From Nitrospira sp. (GTDB lineage: Bacteria; Nitrospirota; Nitrospiria; Nitrospirales; Nitrospiraceae), in assembly GCA_022226955.1 (NCBI GenBank), contig CP092079.1, positions 1,333,053-1,397,052 of the forward strand: 64,000 bases of DNA, read 5' to 3'. The notes below the pieces were generated by a model. It saw only the letters and a list, made by a program, of their open reading frames with translations. It was not told the DNA's origin and searched no databases. Below, in pieces: positions 1 through 8,659 of this stretch (within the stretch, counting starts at the first letter, position 1; each line of letters starts with the position of its first letter). The position numbers and the translations under genes are program-made.

Positions 1-46
1 CAGCGGGATCAGGCCCGACCCGATTCTGGCCTAGAATCCACACGCG

Positions 47-102
47 AACTCCAGCCGGCATAGCTTACTGTATGGCAATGCTAAACCTGCCAGGCTGGAG
101 TT
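47..102 (-). terminator. Hairpin downstream of the zinc-ribbon gene
   Basis: The arms at 47-56 (AACTCCAGCC) and 93-102 (GGCTGGAGTT) are perfect inverted repeats. They extend inward by GGCA/TGCC with one bulged base, giving about 14 paired bases. The hairpin starts 23 bases after the stop codon of the minus-strand gene that ends at 125, which suits a terminator or mRNA-stabilising 3' structure. No T-tract follows on the minus strand, so intrinsic termination is uncertain. It could also be the end of a lost mobile element. Confidence 0.4.
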
Positions 103-124
103 CCACTACCTAGCCATCGGCCAG

Positions 125-304
125 CTAGGCAGCAGCCACTTCAACTTCCTTCGCAGCTTTGGCAGCAAGGCTATTCTTGCGATTATTGGAGATTGTCCGA
201 TCAATAATCGCTCCACAATTAACGCACTTCCACGCATAGAACACTAGAAAGAAATCCGAGAACCGTTCCAACATCATCAAGCCTTTGCATTTCGGACAAC
301 CCAT
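125..304 (-). CDS. Small zinc-ribbon protein (59 aa)
   Basis: This 59-codon gene starts at ATG 304 behind a strong GGAGGAGA ribosome site and stops at 125. The product carries two cysteine pairs, CPKC at residues 3-6 and CVNC at 27-30, separated by 20 residues. That is the layout of a one-zinc ribbon. The stretch between the pairs is hydrophobic and aromatic, and the tail (residues 40-59) is basic then Ala-rich. Similar tiny zinc-ribbon proteins with a WKC/WRC-x2-C core are known in Nitrospira and other environmental bacteria without an assigned function. The zinc ribbon and start codon are clear. A nucleic-acid or protein-binding role is only a guess. Confidence 0.8.
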   Translation of the reverse strand: MGCPKCKGLMMLERFSDFFLVFYAWKCVNCGAIIDRTISNNRKNSLAAKAAKEVEVAAA

Positions 305-828
305 GATTATCTCCTCCCATTAAGTGAAGGTTGACGTACGCCTCATGGGTTTAGCAATTTACGATCCAGAGTTTAGTAGTTTACGATCTAGCATTGTATC
401 TTTATAATAATCATCCACTTATAACATTAAACATCTCATATTATCTTCGTGGAGACTACTTATTCGTACACTATTGTACAGCCCGTATCATTTTTACGCC
501 GAGTACGGTCTAAGGTCTACGGCATCTATTTTTACGACATCTTCAACGATTCACGTTTTTACCAAAACATCTTCGTAACGCACAGTAAATAGAGATTAGC
601 TAGAAAGTAAATAAATTCAATAACAAAAACATTAGCTTATTAGCAGTGAACAAATCTGAACAGCCGGAGCCATCGACGACGACTAAAGCATTATAGGAAA
701 CAGCAGCCGTGCTGCACTGGAGGTCGCTCGATTATTTTCCACCTCTTTGCTGACGGCCATCGAATACTTGCCTGACAGGCTATTCCAAGGTTGAGCCCAG
801 CCAACTGAATTCTGTATTTTATAGGCCT
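305..828. other. AT-rich non-coding stretch
   Basis: No convincing gene lies in these 524 bases. About 340-660 is much more AT-rich than the rest of the window. It carries several copies of a TTTACG-type motif (near 358, 380, 491, 529 and 555), two of them extended to TTTACGATC. It lies upstream of the minus-strand zinc-ribbon gene, so it probably contains that promoter. It could also be a relic of transferred DNA. I could not pick a single confident promoter. Confidence 0.4.
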
Positions 829-1125
829 ATGCATGCCTCCTTGCGAATCCACGCCGGACTTCCGCAACTCCTTGTTAAATGCGCCATGATCATGTTGTGC
901 ATCTGCGTGCTGGTGCAGATGCTGGGCGCGCCTACCACATTACTGAATTTCGCTCCCACGCCGGATGCGTTCAGCGCTTCCGCCTCTGAGGGCTTTTCAC
1001 TTCCGGTCTCAATTCCTTTGACCTGCGCCGAGCTTATTGCACTCTTGCCGAAGGCCATCCGACAGAACCCTCACAATCCACTCCTCAATCATGCTCTGTT
1101 CCACCCTCCTGTAAAGAATCGCTAA
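829..1125 (+). CDS. Hypothetical secreted or membrane-anchored small protein
   Basis: This is an open frame of up to 98 codons. A second start at ATG 886 would place a hydrophobic segment (MIMLCICVLVQML) at the very N-terminus, as in a signal anchor. The rest is Ser/Pro/Leu-rich and has no recognisable domain. The ribosome site before 829 is weak. The opposite-strand frame at 819-1058 overlaps it, but lacks a signal sequence and looks less protein-like. I recall small Nitrospira proteins of this shape (hydrophobic start, a VQMLG-like motif, a C-terminal FHPP), but cannot confirm homology here. Treat it as a possible gene. Confidence 0.4.
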   Translation: MHASLRIHAGLPQLLVKCAMIMLCICVLVQMLGAPTTLLNFAPTPDAFSASASEGFSLPVSIPLTCAELIALLPKAIRQNPHNPLLNHALFHPPVKNR

Positions 1126-1575
1126 TTCTCGCTGACCAATCCCCACTCATGAAGAAGCAGCTTCTGGCCTGCAGCTGATTGAAGGCTTCGATCTATGTTG
1201 TGTCTTGAGGTGGAACTGCCCGTGAAATGTTGCCGAGCAGATGTGCCAGAGAACGCCTCTCCCGACTGACAGGATCGCCGAGGGAAGACAATGGCAGAAG
1301 AAATTTGAGGCTCAGCCCAAGACCGCGTATGGATTGTAGGAAAAAGAAATGTTCGCTGTAGCGATTGCTGACTTTTTTATCACCGGTCCTCGAGCCGGCC
1401 AATCAGGCAGGATTAGCAAGATATCCGTCGCTGACTATGCCAGCAGACTAATAAATTCGGACTCTCGAAACGGACGACCGGTGTGCTGCGATGGCCTTAT
1501 TCCATGGGGCGCGAAACAACGAAAACACGTCTTGTTTCTGGGGCGCGGCTCTCAGCCGCGCCCCCTCGGACCAGC
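1126..1575. other. Intergenic stretch without a recognisable gene
   Basis: These 450 bases hold only short shadow frames lacking ribosome sites. The one structured element is a GC-rich hairpin at 1540-1564, listed separately. Confidence 0.45.
1540..1564 (-). terminator. GC-rich hairpin after the Lys/Asp-repeat gene
   Basis: GGGGCGCGGCT at 1540-1550 and AGCCGCGCCCC at 1554-1564 form a perfect 11-bp stem with a 3-base loop. It begins 12 bases beyond the stop of the minus-strand gene at 1576. There is no T-tract on either side. Position suggests a terminator or 3' stabiliser. Confidence 0.45.
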
Positions 1576-1800
1576 CTACTTTCCGCCGGCGTCCTTCTTT
1601 TCGTCCTTCGACTCATCGGCCAAAACCACGTGGCCACCCTTGTCTTTCTTCTCTTCTTTCTTGTCGTCACTGAACATCACCACATGGCCGCCCTTATCTT
1701 TCTTTTCCTCTTTCTTGTCGTCTGAAGCAAGGGCAATCGTCGACATCGTGCTGAAGCTGAGAAACGCCACCAGAGCCATCAATCCATTGAAGCGCGTCAT
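1576..1800 (-). CDS. Secreted Lys/Asp-rich repeat peptide (74 aa)
   Basis: The start at ATG 1800 is preceded by GGAGG and gives 74 residues: a signal peptide (about residues 1-26, cleavage after ALA-S), then a short mature part. The mature part is three copies of an 18-residue unit, SDDKKEEKKDKGGHVV plus two residues. The third copy is degenerate and truncated. It is very rich in Lys, Asp and Glu with a periodic Gly-Gly-His. The open frame extends upstream, but those residues are unlike a signal peptide and the internal start has the ribosome site. The function is unknown. Export to the periplasm or outside is likely. The charged repeat with one His per unit could bind metal ions or polyanions, which is speculation. 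Confidence 0.75.
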   Translation of the reverse strand: MTRFNGLMALVAFLSFSTMSTIALASDDKKEEKKDKGGHVVMFSDDKKEEKKDKGGHVVLADESKDEKKDAGGK

Positions 1801-1964
1801 AAGAACCTCCATGAATACCGATGAGGTGAGAGTATTTATCCGGCCATACCCCATGCATGACCGGTATCTAGGCGTACCAAGCGCGAGGCATTCGACACAA
1901 TGGACAAAATCACCGGAGACCAAACCGCTTTTGTCCAATGCACCGGAATGACAAGGGAGGCACA
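1801..1964. promoter_or_regulatory. Divergent promoter region
   Basis: These 164 bases separate the start of the minus-strand repeat peptide (1800) from the plus-strand sigma-like gene (1965). Promoters for both should lie here. Ribosome sites are visible at each end (GGAGG before 1800, AAGGGAGG before 1965), but no unambiguous -35/-10 pair could be chosen. Confidence 0.35.
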
Positions 1965-2846
1965 ATGAGTGGCATCGGATCGCCCTCTATGCTTAACAGA
2001 GACCACACCATACCCGACCGTTCAGAAGTCATCGGCCGTATTGAGGACGTGGCGTCAACCGCCGAAGACTTCGACCGGGTCGTATCGCAATCCCTCCCCC
2101 TGCTGCTCGACCGGACAGTCGGCTATATCAAACGATTCCTGCGTGACACCGGCCAATGGAGTGAGGATGTCGCCCATGAGAAATTCGTGCTGCGCTGGGG
2201 AGCGGAATACCTCGAGCAATTTCTCGTCTCCGGCCGATTCGAAGTCCCCTGCAGGCCTCTTTTTCTCCTTGACTCCATGGTTGCCAAACAACACAGCCGG
2301 CCTGAGCCATTCTGCTACCACCCAGACCTCCTCACACCACTCGGCCGATTTCTTGATGGACTAGTGGGACGCGCCGCAGTCAGCCGAGACGCACTGATCG
2401 CCTTGTATCATCATTGTTACGGACTAGGGCCGGGACAAGTCATCGCAACTCTTCGCTTAAACGGATCCGAAAGCCCACGCATCTATAAAAACTTTCAACG
2501 ATGGCGGGACTCCGGATGGAAGCGAACACTGGAGGACATGGGCGTAACTGCACCAGACTTGCAGGGACTGACTGAACAATGCCACCAGCAGCAGCGCCGA
2601 TTCAACAGCGACGCAGAACGCATGCTGCGTTTTGTGCAGGCCCACTATCGAAAGAGCGAACCGGATCATTACCCCTGTCTCTCCCGGCATCAATGGGAAG
2701 ATATGTTTCTGCAAGGCTACGGAATCGAATATCGAATCTGGCATCTGGCCTTATGCCTGAATTGCCTACAAACAGCCTGGGACCTGGGACTCGATGGGGC
2801 CGCGGCCAATGAGAAGCCGCGTGTCGCACTCCAGTTTCAGCCATAA
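1965..2846 (+). CDS. Sigma-like HTH protein, function unknown
   Basis: The start at ATG 1965 follows AAGGGAGG and gives 293 residues. An earlier in-frame ATG at 1938 lacks a ribosome site. The protein is soluble and mainly helical. Around residues 141-185, the stretch with ALIALYHHCYGLGPGQV and then RIYKNFQRWR resembles a sigma region-4 or LuxR-like helix-turn-helix. A weak sigma-70 relationship is therefore possible, but I see no clear region 2. The gene lies 40 bases upstream of a membrane coiled-coil protein in the same direction. That layout resembles a regulator and membrane anti-regulator pair. The open frame is certain; the regulatory role is inferred. Confidence 0.7.
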   Translation: MSGIGSPSMLNRDHTIPDRSEVIGRIEDVASTAEDFDRVVSQSLPLLLDRTVGYIKRFLRDTGQWSEDVAHEKFVLRWGAEYLEQFLVSGRFEVPCRPLFLLDSMVAKQHSRPEPFCYHPDLLTPLGRFLDGLVGRAAVSRDALIALYHHCYGLGPGQVIATLRLNGSESPRIYKNFQRWRDSGWKRTLEDMGVTAPDLQGLTEQCHQQQRRFNSDAERMLRFVQAHYRKSEPDHYPCLSRHQWEDMFLQGYGIEYRIWHLALCLNCLQTAWDLGLDGAAANEKPRVALQFQP

Positions 2847-2886
2847 CAGAAACTGAATAGCGTCGATAGAAGGGAGTGCACGTCCT

Positions 2887-4146
2887 ATGGATTCTGAGCA
2901 TGAACATACCGGATATCGCGAGCACCTCTTGAATATCATACGAACAGGAGCGCGCCGGACTGGCTGCGGCGCATCGGAGCCGATCCATGTCTTTGTCAAT
3001 CAGCAGCGCATCGGACAGCTAGACGGCGCCGGAACCGAAACCACGCTGCAGGTCAGGAATCAGGGTCCTGTCGAAAGTGTCTATCTGAGATCGGAAGACG
3101 GGGTACTCCTCGGTGGTTTATCTACGCCCGAGCACGGATTCAAAAGCAGTCGCATCGCTCTTCGGCGCGACGCGGTTGAACTCCGCGTTCAGAACACAGC
3201 CCAAGGTGGGCTAGTCAGCGCAGTTTTTCTTCCAGCGCCTGGCCTTTGGCACCGCGCGCGGCGGGCATTCGGCCGCATCGCCGATCACAGCGCCCCACGC
3301 CCGACCGCAGTCGCCGGCTCAGGGATTCGGATGCTCGCCTTCGCCCAAATATTACTGGCTATCGTATTGATCGGACACATCGCCGACCGAATCACTGGCT
3401 GGATGACGCCAGCCAACCAGCCTCTTCCTGTTGTGCAGACAGACGCTCCCCCAATAGCGCCTCTCGCTGAAGTTGCCAAGCTCGAACAACAACTCGTCGA
3501 ACTGGCCCAAACTCAGACCAAGACCATAGAAACTATTCAGACTCAGCAGCAAGGAATGGCTCAGCTGCAGCGGACGATGGCAAAACTTTCTACCGCGCAA
3601 GAATCGGTCGCCTCCAACGTCATGACCGTCGCGCAGGAGCTAGAGCAAAGCCGAAAAGGCACAGAACATAATGTCGACCGCATGACACGCGTGCTGATGA
3701 GCAAAAATCGCAGCGAGCGGGAACAGCTGGAGGCCGAAATCCATAGCCTTCTCATCGCGAACGACCAGCTCTCACGCGAACGAACTCAGCTGGAGAAAAA
3801 TTACCAAGAGCTAAAAAAACAATTAACCTCGACCAGTCAAGATATCTCGAAAACTCCCGTTCCGGATCGTGAGAAACTGGTGCTGGCTCAACAAGGCGCT
3901 TCACCTCAGATCGTAGAAGCCACACCAATCCACCAGCAGCTCCCTTTCTTACTATGGGTGTCCTTCAGTGAGGGCACCAGCCAAGCCAGCATCGATCAAT
4001 GGGTTCTTGATATGCATGGGCGAAAAGGCGCATTCAGCGAAGGATGGCAAGCGGTCGAAATCGCCCCGCCAACTGAACCGATGGAGCGAGTGCTGGACCA
4101 GATTAAACGAACAAAGATCGTGAAAGCCGTAAAAATCAGCCGGTGA
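2887..4146 (+). CDS. Single-pass membrane protein with long coiled coil
   Basis: The 419-residue product has an N-terminal globular part (1-140), one transmembrane helix at about 149-168, and a long Gln/Glu-rich coiled coil at about 196-325. A C-terminal domain (345-419) follows; it contains a GTSQASIDQWVLDMHGRKGAF segment and looks like a compact folded module. Topology would put the N-terminal part in the cytoplasm and the coiled coil outside the membrane, as in many anti-sigma or signal-relay proteins. It follows the sigma-like gene by 40 bases with a GGGAG site, so the two are probably co-transcribed. I recognise no named family. An anti-sigma or partner role is inferred from order and topology only. 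Confidence 0.75.
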   Translation: MDSEHEHTGYREHLLNIIRTGARRTGCGASEPIHVFVNQQRIGQLDGAGTETTLQVRNQGPVESVYLRSEDGVLLGGLSTPEHGFKSSRIALRRDAVELRVQNTAQGGLVSAVFLPAPGLWHRARRAFGRIADHSAPRPTAVAGSGIRMLAFAQILLAIVLIGHIADRITGWMTPANQPLPVVQTDAPPIAPLAEVAKLEQQLVELAQTQTKTIETIQTQQQGMAQLQRTMAKLSTAQESVASNVMTVAQELEQSRKGTEHNVDRMTRVLMSKNRSEREQLEAEIHSLLIANDQLSRERTQLEKNYQELKKQLTSTSQDISKTPVPDREKLVLAQQGASPQIVEATPIHQQLPFLLWVSFSEGTSQASIDQWVLDMHGRKGAFSEGWQAVEIAPPTEPMERVLDQIKRTKIVKAVKISR

Positions 4147-4277
4147 GACCGAACAAACACCACCTCCCTTAAGTGCCCTCTTCGCCATTCTCAGCATCAC
4201 GGAAACCTATCTCCGAAGAGCACCCCTATGCGATACTGTGAGCGGTCCGTTTTTAAACGGTCAAAAACAGGTGTGGC

Positions 4278-5222
4278 GTGACCGTCCAAGCGCAATTTCC
4301 CGACGAGCAATCCGGCGAAGGCGAATTCACCCGTCAGGCGGATGCCTTTCGCGACTACGTGACCGCCACGGGCAGCTCCGGCTATCCAGCCGAACCCGGA
4401 CGCTACCATCTCTATGTCTCGTGGGCCTGCCCCTGGGCGCATCGTACGATCATCGTACGAAAGCTCAAACGGTTGGAGGGAATTATCGGGCTCACCGCCG
4501 TCGACCCGATTCGCGATGAAAGGGGCTGGGCTTTTCGCGAAGGTCCAGGCCATTCGCTCGACCCTATCAATGGATTCCACTTTCTGAGTGAAGCCTACAA
4601 GGCCACCGATCCGCGCTACATCGGCCGCATAACCGTGCCGGCCCTGTGGGACCAAGCGACCCGCCGCATCGTCACTAATTCCGACGACGATCTCATGCGC
4701 ATCTTCAATAGCGAGTTCAATCGCTTCACTGAAAGCCCGATCGATCTATACCCGGACGGTCTTCGCAAAGAGATCGACGAACTCAATACTTTTCTCTACG
4801 AAAACGTCAACGATGGGGTCTACCGCGTGGGATTTTCCACCTCGCAAGCCGTCTACGAACGGGCGGTGAGACGACTGTTCGACGCCCTCGATCTGCTTGA
4901 GTCCCGCCTTGCCCGGCAGCGATATCTGTTTGGCAAAGAGTTCGTGGAGTCCGACTGGCGGCTGTTCGTCACACTGGTCCGGTTCGATACGGTCTATCAT
5001 GGCCACTTCAAATGCAACGTCCGCCGTCTCATCGACTATCCGAATCTCTTCGGCTATCTCAAAGATCTCTACCAGACCGACGGCATCGCCGAGACCGTCA
5101 ATTTCGATCACATCAAACGCCACTACTACATCACGCACGATGACATCAACCCTACCCGCATCGTCCCGATAGGCCCGGACCAGGATCTGACGACACCGCA
5201 CGGGCGAGAACAGTTAGGTTAA
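4278..5222 (+). CDS. Glutathionyl-hydroquinone reductase (ECM4/YqjG family)
   Basis: This is a cytosolic omega-type glutathione transferase relative that reduces glutathionyl-hydroquinones. The thioredoxin-like part carries the family signature CPWAH at residues 51-55, with Cys51 as the catalytic residue, directly after GRYHLYVS. The second half is the helical GST C-terminal domain. At 314 residues it matches the family length. An in-frame stop lies 24 bases upstream of the GTG at 4278, and that GTG is the only start codon available before the conserved region. The start is therefore probably right, although the ribosome site is weak. It stands alone between the coiled-coil gene and the lysine-type genes. 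The likely job is detoxifying quinones. Confidence 0.9.
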   Translation: MTVQAQFPDEQSGEGEFTRQADAFRDYVTATGSSGYPAEPGRYHLYVSWACPWAHRTIIVRKLKRLEGIIGLTAVDPIRDERGWAFREGPGHSLDPINGFHFLSEAYKATDPRYIGRITVPALWDQATRRIVTNSDDDLMRIFNSEFNRFTESPIDLYPDGLRKEIDELNTFLYENVNDGVYRVGFSTSQAVYERAVRRLFDALDLLESRLARQRYLFGKEFVESDWRLFVTLVRFDTVYHGHFKCNVRRLIDYPNLFGYLKDLYQTDGIAETVNFDHIKRHYYITHDDINPTRIVPIGPDQDLTTPHGREQLG

Positions 5223-5348
5223 GTCGTAAGCCCCAACAAACAGCGCCTTGCAAGATTTCCTCATCGTCTCAAAAATCGACGGTGCTCTGAGGTGAGAGGC
5301 CTTTTCTCTTATCACGATTGAACGGCTGGTGAATGCCCCAGAGAGGAG

Positions 5349-5354
5349 TATACT
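5349..5354 (+). promoter_or_regulatory. Candidate -10 box of the lysine-catabolism unit
   Basis: TATACT at 5349-5354 lies 21 bases before the ATG at 5375 and is a near-consensus -10 hexamer. At the usual 17-base spacing the -35 would be CTGGTG, a weak match. A better-looking TTGAAC at 5318 is too far away. A short leader with the GAGG ribosome site would result. Confidence 0.35.
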
Positions 5355-5374
5355 AAAGAGACGCGAGGCACATC

Positions 5375-6463
5375 ATGTATCGAGTCCTGGTGTTAGGCGC
5401 AGGAAAAATCGGCTCGCTCGTTGCGAGCCTGCTCTCCCAGCACCATGGTTACGAGGTACATCTCGGCGATGTGAATCTAGACGGAGCAAATCGCCTCGTC
5501 GCGGACCTCAAACTTGAGCGAGTCACACCCTGCCTCCTCGACGTCCGCCACCCCAATATAGTCAGCGCCTATCTCTCGACCCACCCCGTCGATGCAATCG
5601 TCTCCAGTCTCCCCTATTTCTGTAACCCCACGGTGGCAAAGCTGGCTCTGACCCACGGCATCCATTACTTCGACCTGACTGAAGACATCGAGGCGACCAA
5701 CCAAATTCGCATATTGAGCGCCGATGCTCCCCAAGCCTTCATGCCGCAGTGCGGCCTGGCGCCCGGGTTTATCAGCATTGTGACGCACGACCTCATGACG
5801 CATTTCCACAAACTGGATACCGTCAAGATGCGCGTCGGCGCGCTGCCGGTCCACCCCAGCAACGCGCTGAAATACTCACTGACCTGGTCGACCGATGGCC
5901 TCATCAATGAGTACGGCAACCTCTGCTACGGCATCGAGGCGGGCGAGAAAGCCCCGCTCCAGCCGTTAGAGGGCTACGAGACCATCGAACTAGACGGCCT
6001 TCTCTACGAAGCCTTCAATACATCCGGAGGATTGGGCACGCTGGCAGATACCTATACCGGTCAGGTGCAGACCATGAATTACAAGACGCTGCGCTATCCG
6101 GGTCATTGCGAAAAAATTCATCTTCTCATGAAAGACCTGAAACTGAACGAAGATCGGGATACGCTTAAACGAATACTGGAGCATGCCGTCCCGCAAACCC
6201 TCCAGGATGTCGTGCTGATCTATGCCTCGGTCACCGGGATCAACGAGGGAGGATTATTTGAAGAGAACTACGTCAAAAAAGTCTACCCTCAATGCATCAA
6301 GGGCAGGCTCTGGTCAGCGATTCAAGTGACGACCGCATCCAGCCTCTGTACCGTCCTGGATCTCGTCTTACGCGACCCATCCCACTACCATGGTTTCGTC
6401 ACACAGGAATCGATTTCGCTGAAGAACTTTCTCGCCAACGATTTTGGAGCATGCTTCCGATGA
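5375..6463 (+). CDS. Saccharopine dehydrogenase-like oxidoreductase
   Basis: The 362-residue protein begins with a Rossmann dinucleotide motif, GAGKIG at residues 8-13. It then follows the saccharopine dehydrogenase C-terminal-domain pattern (conserved [11 protein letters not shown] and [11 protein letters not shown]-type segments). Known members are saccharopine dehydrogenase (splitting saccharopine to glutamate and 2-aminoadipate semialdehyde) and lysine 6-dehydrogenase (making the same semialdehyde from lysine). The next gene overlaps it by ATGA and encodes the ALDH7-type dehydrogenase expected to act on this product, which supports a role in lysine catabolism. A GAGG ribosome site sits 6 bases before the ATG. 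The choice between the two reactions cannot be made by eye. Confidence 0.85.
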   Translation: MYRVLVLGAGKIGSLVASLLSQHHGYEVHLGDVNLDGANRLVADLKLERVTPCLLDVRHPNIVSAYLSTHPVDAIVSSLPYFCNPTVAKLALTHGIHYFDLTEDIEATNQIRILSADAPQAFMPQCGLAPGFISIVTHDLMTHFHKLDTVKMRVGALPVHPSNALKYSLTWSTDGLINEYGNLCYGIEAGEKAPLQPLEGYETIELDGLLYEAFNTSGGLGTLADTYTGQVQTMNYKTLRYPGHCEKIHLLMKDLKLNEDRDTLKRILEHAVPQTLQDVVLIYASVTGINEGGLFEENYVKKVYPQCIKGRLWSAIQVTTASSLCTVLDLVLRDPSHYHGFVTQESISLKNFLANDFGACFR

Positions 6464-7986
6464 GCGCCATCCAAGCGACTCTCAGGCAACTAGCCATTCA
6501 AGCCGTCAATCCAGGAGGAAGCACTGGCTCAGAGTGGTGGTCCAGTCAATCCAGCAGATCTTTATTGCCATCCATCAACCCAGCCACTGGAGAAGTTATT
6601 GCGGAAATAGCGCCGTGCATATCAGATGATTACACATATATAGCAAATGAATCTGTTGATGCATTTAAATCCTGGAGAATGGTCCCTGCCCCAAAACGTG
6701 GGGAGCTCGTTCGACTCATCGGCCAGGCCTTGCGAGAAAAGAAGGATGCGTTGGGAACCTTGGTCTCCCTGGAAGTCGGCAAGATCAAAGCTGAAGGAGA
6801 CGGCGAAGTTCAAGAGATGATCGACATGGCCGACTTTGCAGTCGGTCAATCGCGGATGCTCTATGGAGCGACGATGCAGTCAGAACGGCCAGCGCACCGC
6901 ATGTCGGAACAGTGGCACCCGCTCGGCCCCATTGGAGTGATTACGGCGTTCAATTTCCCCGTAGCCGTCTGGGCATGGAATGCGTTTCTGGCCGCAATCG
7001 CCGGAGACACGGTCATCTGGAAGCCCTCACCGAAAGCTCCCCTCTCCGCGATTGCCGTTCAACAGATCTGCAATCGCGTAATGCACCAGCTCGGCTATCG
7101 CGGAGTCTTCTCGCTCGTCATCACGGATCAAGCCGATCTTGCCGAGGCCATGGTCCAAGATCCGCGCCTGCCGCTCATCTCGTTCACCGGGTCGGTAACG
7201 GTCGGACGCCGGGTCGCGTCAACCGTGGGCCGCCGCTTGGGACGGGTGCTGCTTGAGCTCAGCGGCAATAATGCCATCATCCTCGATGAGACCGCAGATC
7301 TTGACCTGGCCCTGCGCGCCATTCTCTTCGGAGCCGTGGGCACCGCCGGCCAGCGCTGCACAACGACCAGACGCCTGCTCGTCCATGAATCGCGCTATGA
7401 GGAAGTGGCCGCTAAACTCGTGCGCGCCTACGCGCATATCCGTATCGGAGACCCACTGGAACCTGGCGTGCTGATGGGGCCACTGATCGATCAGAACGCC
7501 GTGGCCGCCTACCGTGCCGCCATTGAAGAGATCAAACAGGAAGGCGGCGAGATTCTCTACGGCGGGCATGTGCTGAATCGGCCCGGCTATTTCGTTGAAC
7601 CGACCATCGTACGCGCGGATAACCACTGGCCCATCGTCCAGCGCGAAACCTTCGCCCCCATCCTCTATATCATGACATTCCGTACTCTCGACGAAGCCAT
7701 CCGCCTCCAGAACGATGTGCCGCAGGGGCTGTCGTCGGCCCTCTTTACGACAAGACTGCGCCACAGCGAGCAATTTCTCTCTGCCGCGGGAAGCGATTGC
7801 GGGATCGCCAATATCAACATCGGCACATCCGGCGCTGAAATCGGCGGGGCATTCGGCGGCGAGAAGGAGACGGGAGGCGGACGGGAAGCCGGATCCGACG
7901 CCTGGAAAGCGTACATGCGCCGTCAAACCAACACCGTGAATTGGGGCACAGATCTCCCGCTCGCGCAAGGCATCACCTTCGGCTGA
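6460..7986 (+). CDS. ALDH7-type aldehyde dehydrogenase (2-aminoadipate semialdehyde dehydrogenase-like)
   Basis: The ATG at 6460 overlaps the upstream stop as ATGA and gives 508 residues, the normal ALDH7 length. A longer frame from 6292 lies inside the upstream gene and is not expected to be used. Catalytic residues are visible: Glu267 in LLELSGNN and Cys300 in [10 protein letters not shown], the latter typical of ALDH7A1/aminoadipate semialdehyde dehydrogenases. The C-terminal [18 protein letters not shown] also matches that family. The reaction is NAD(P)-dependent oxidation of 2-aminoadipate 6-semialdehyde to 2-aminoadipate in the cytosol. Translational coupling to the saccharopine dehydrogenase-like gene supports a shared pathway. 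Confidence 0.9.
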   Translation: MSAIQATLRQLAIQAVNPGGSTGSEWWSSQSSRSLLPSINPATGEVIAEIAPCISDDYTYIANESVDAFKSWRMVPAPKRGELVRLIGQALREKKDALGTLVSLEVGKIKAEGDGEVQEMIDMADFAVGQSRMLYGATMQSERPAHRMSEQWHPLGPIGVITAFNFPVAVWAWNAFLAAIAGDTVIWKPSPKAPLSAIAVQQICNRVMHQLGYRGVFSLVITDQADLAEAMVQDPRLPLISFTGSVTVGRRVASTVGRRLGRVLLELSGNNAIILDETADLDLALRAILFGAVGTAGQRCTTTRRLLVHESRYEEVAAKLVRAYAHIRIGDPLEPGVLMGPLIDQNAVAAYRAAIEEIKQEGGEILYGGHVLNRPGYFVEPTIVRADNHWPIVQRETFAPILYIMTFRTLDEAIRLQNDVPQGLSSALFTTRLRHSEQFLSAAGSDCGIANINIGTSGAEIGGAFGGEKETGGGREAGSDAWKAYMRRQTNTVNWGTDLPLAQGITFG

Positions 7987-8024
7987 GCACCAGAGGACGG
8001 TGATAGGAGAGAAAGGAGACCAGC

Positions 8025-8648
8025 ATGGATCAGAATCGTGAGCTCGATACACTCCTCGCGCACATGGTAGAAGAATTCGTTCAGCATAATCAGGCTGCAA
8101 CAACATTGCGCGCCATGCTCGACGAGGCAGGAGTCGGCCTCACTCCCGTCATCGATCACGTGACGTTGCGAACCTTCAACATTGATCGCCGCGCCGAACA
8201 ATTCATCGCCCTCGGATATGCCTTCGACGAAACGCTGGAATACGACGATTGGTATGCCAAGGTCTATCGCAAGGCCGGCTACCCGGCGCTCTTTGTCGAT
8301 CAAGCCTATGAGGGAAACCGCGGCCGCTCGAGCATTATTCCAGGCTGGGTCAAAAATTTCGGGGACCAGGTCTTTCACCATGTCGCCGTGCGGGTAGAGG
8401 ATATCGAGCTGGCCATCCAGCGGCTCAAGAACAAAAACATCGTATTCGCTGGAACAATCGTTGGAGCGAAGGGCGGCTCGCTCAGGCAGATTTTCTCCTC
8501 ACCGGAAATGGTCGAGGGGCATCCGTTCTCGGTGTTAGAACTGGCTGAACGCCACCGGGGGTACCAAGGCTTCCTGCCGCCGCAAGCCGACAGCCTTATG
8601 AAATCGACCGCGCCACGCAAGACGCCGCACAAGCAACCCCCGTCGTGA
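8025..8648 (+). CDS. VOC-fold metalloprotein, DUF1338/HglS-like (2-oxoadipate pathway candidate)
   Basis: This 207-residue protein follows the ALDH gene by 38 bases with a GAAAGGAG ribosome site. It has the features of a vicinal-oxygen-chelate enzyme. His45 and Arg49 form an HxxxR motif in VIDHVTLRTF, His118/His119 sit at the start of a second beta-alpha-beta unit, and Glu172 lies in FSVLELAERH. Together they form a plausible 2-His-1-Glu metal site. HglS (DUF1338), which converts 2-oxoadipate to 2-hydroxyglutarate in lysine catabolism, uses a similar H...H...E site and HxxxR, but is about twice as long. With two upstream lysine-type genes, a role in 2-oxoadipate turnover is a reasonable inference. 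Another dioxygenase or isomerase role is possible. Confidence 0.75.
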   Translation: MDQNRELDTLLAHMVEEFVQHNQAATTLRAMLDEAGVGLTPVIDHVTLRTFNIDRRAEQFIALGYAFDETLEYDDWYAKVYRKAGYPALFVDQAYEGNRGRSSIIPGWVKNFGDQVFHHVAVRVEDIELAIQRLKNKNIVFAGTIVGAKGGSLRQIFSSPEMVEGHPFSVLELAERHRGYQGFLPPQADSLMKSTAPRKTPHKQPPS

Positions 8649-8659
8649 GGACAGGCGGC

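Noticed and set aside
819-1058. Minus-strand frame of 79 codons opposite the possible secreted protein
   Set aside because: Lacks a signal or domain; the plus-strand frame has the better hydrophobic start.
1193-1402. Minus-strand frame of 69 codons
   Set aside because: No ribosome site and no protein-like features; composition matches intergenic DNA.
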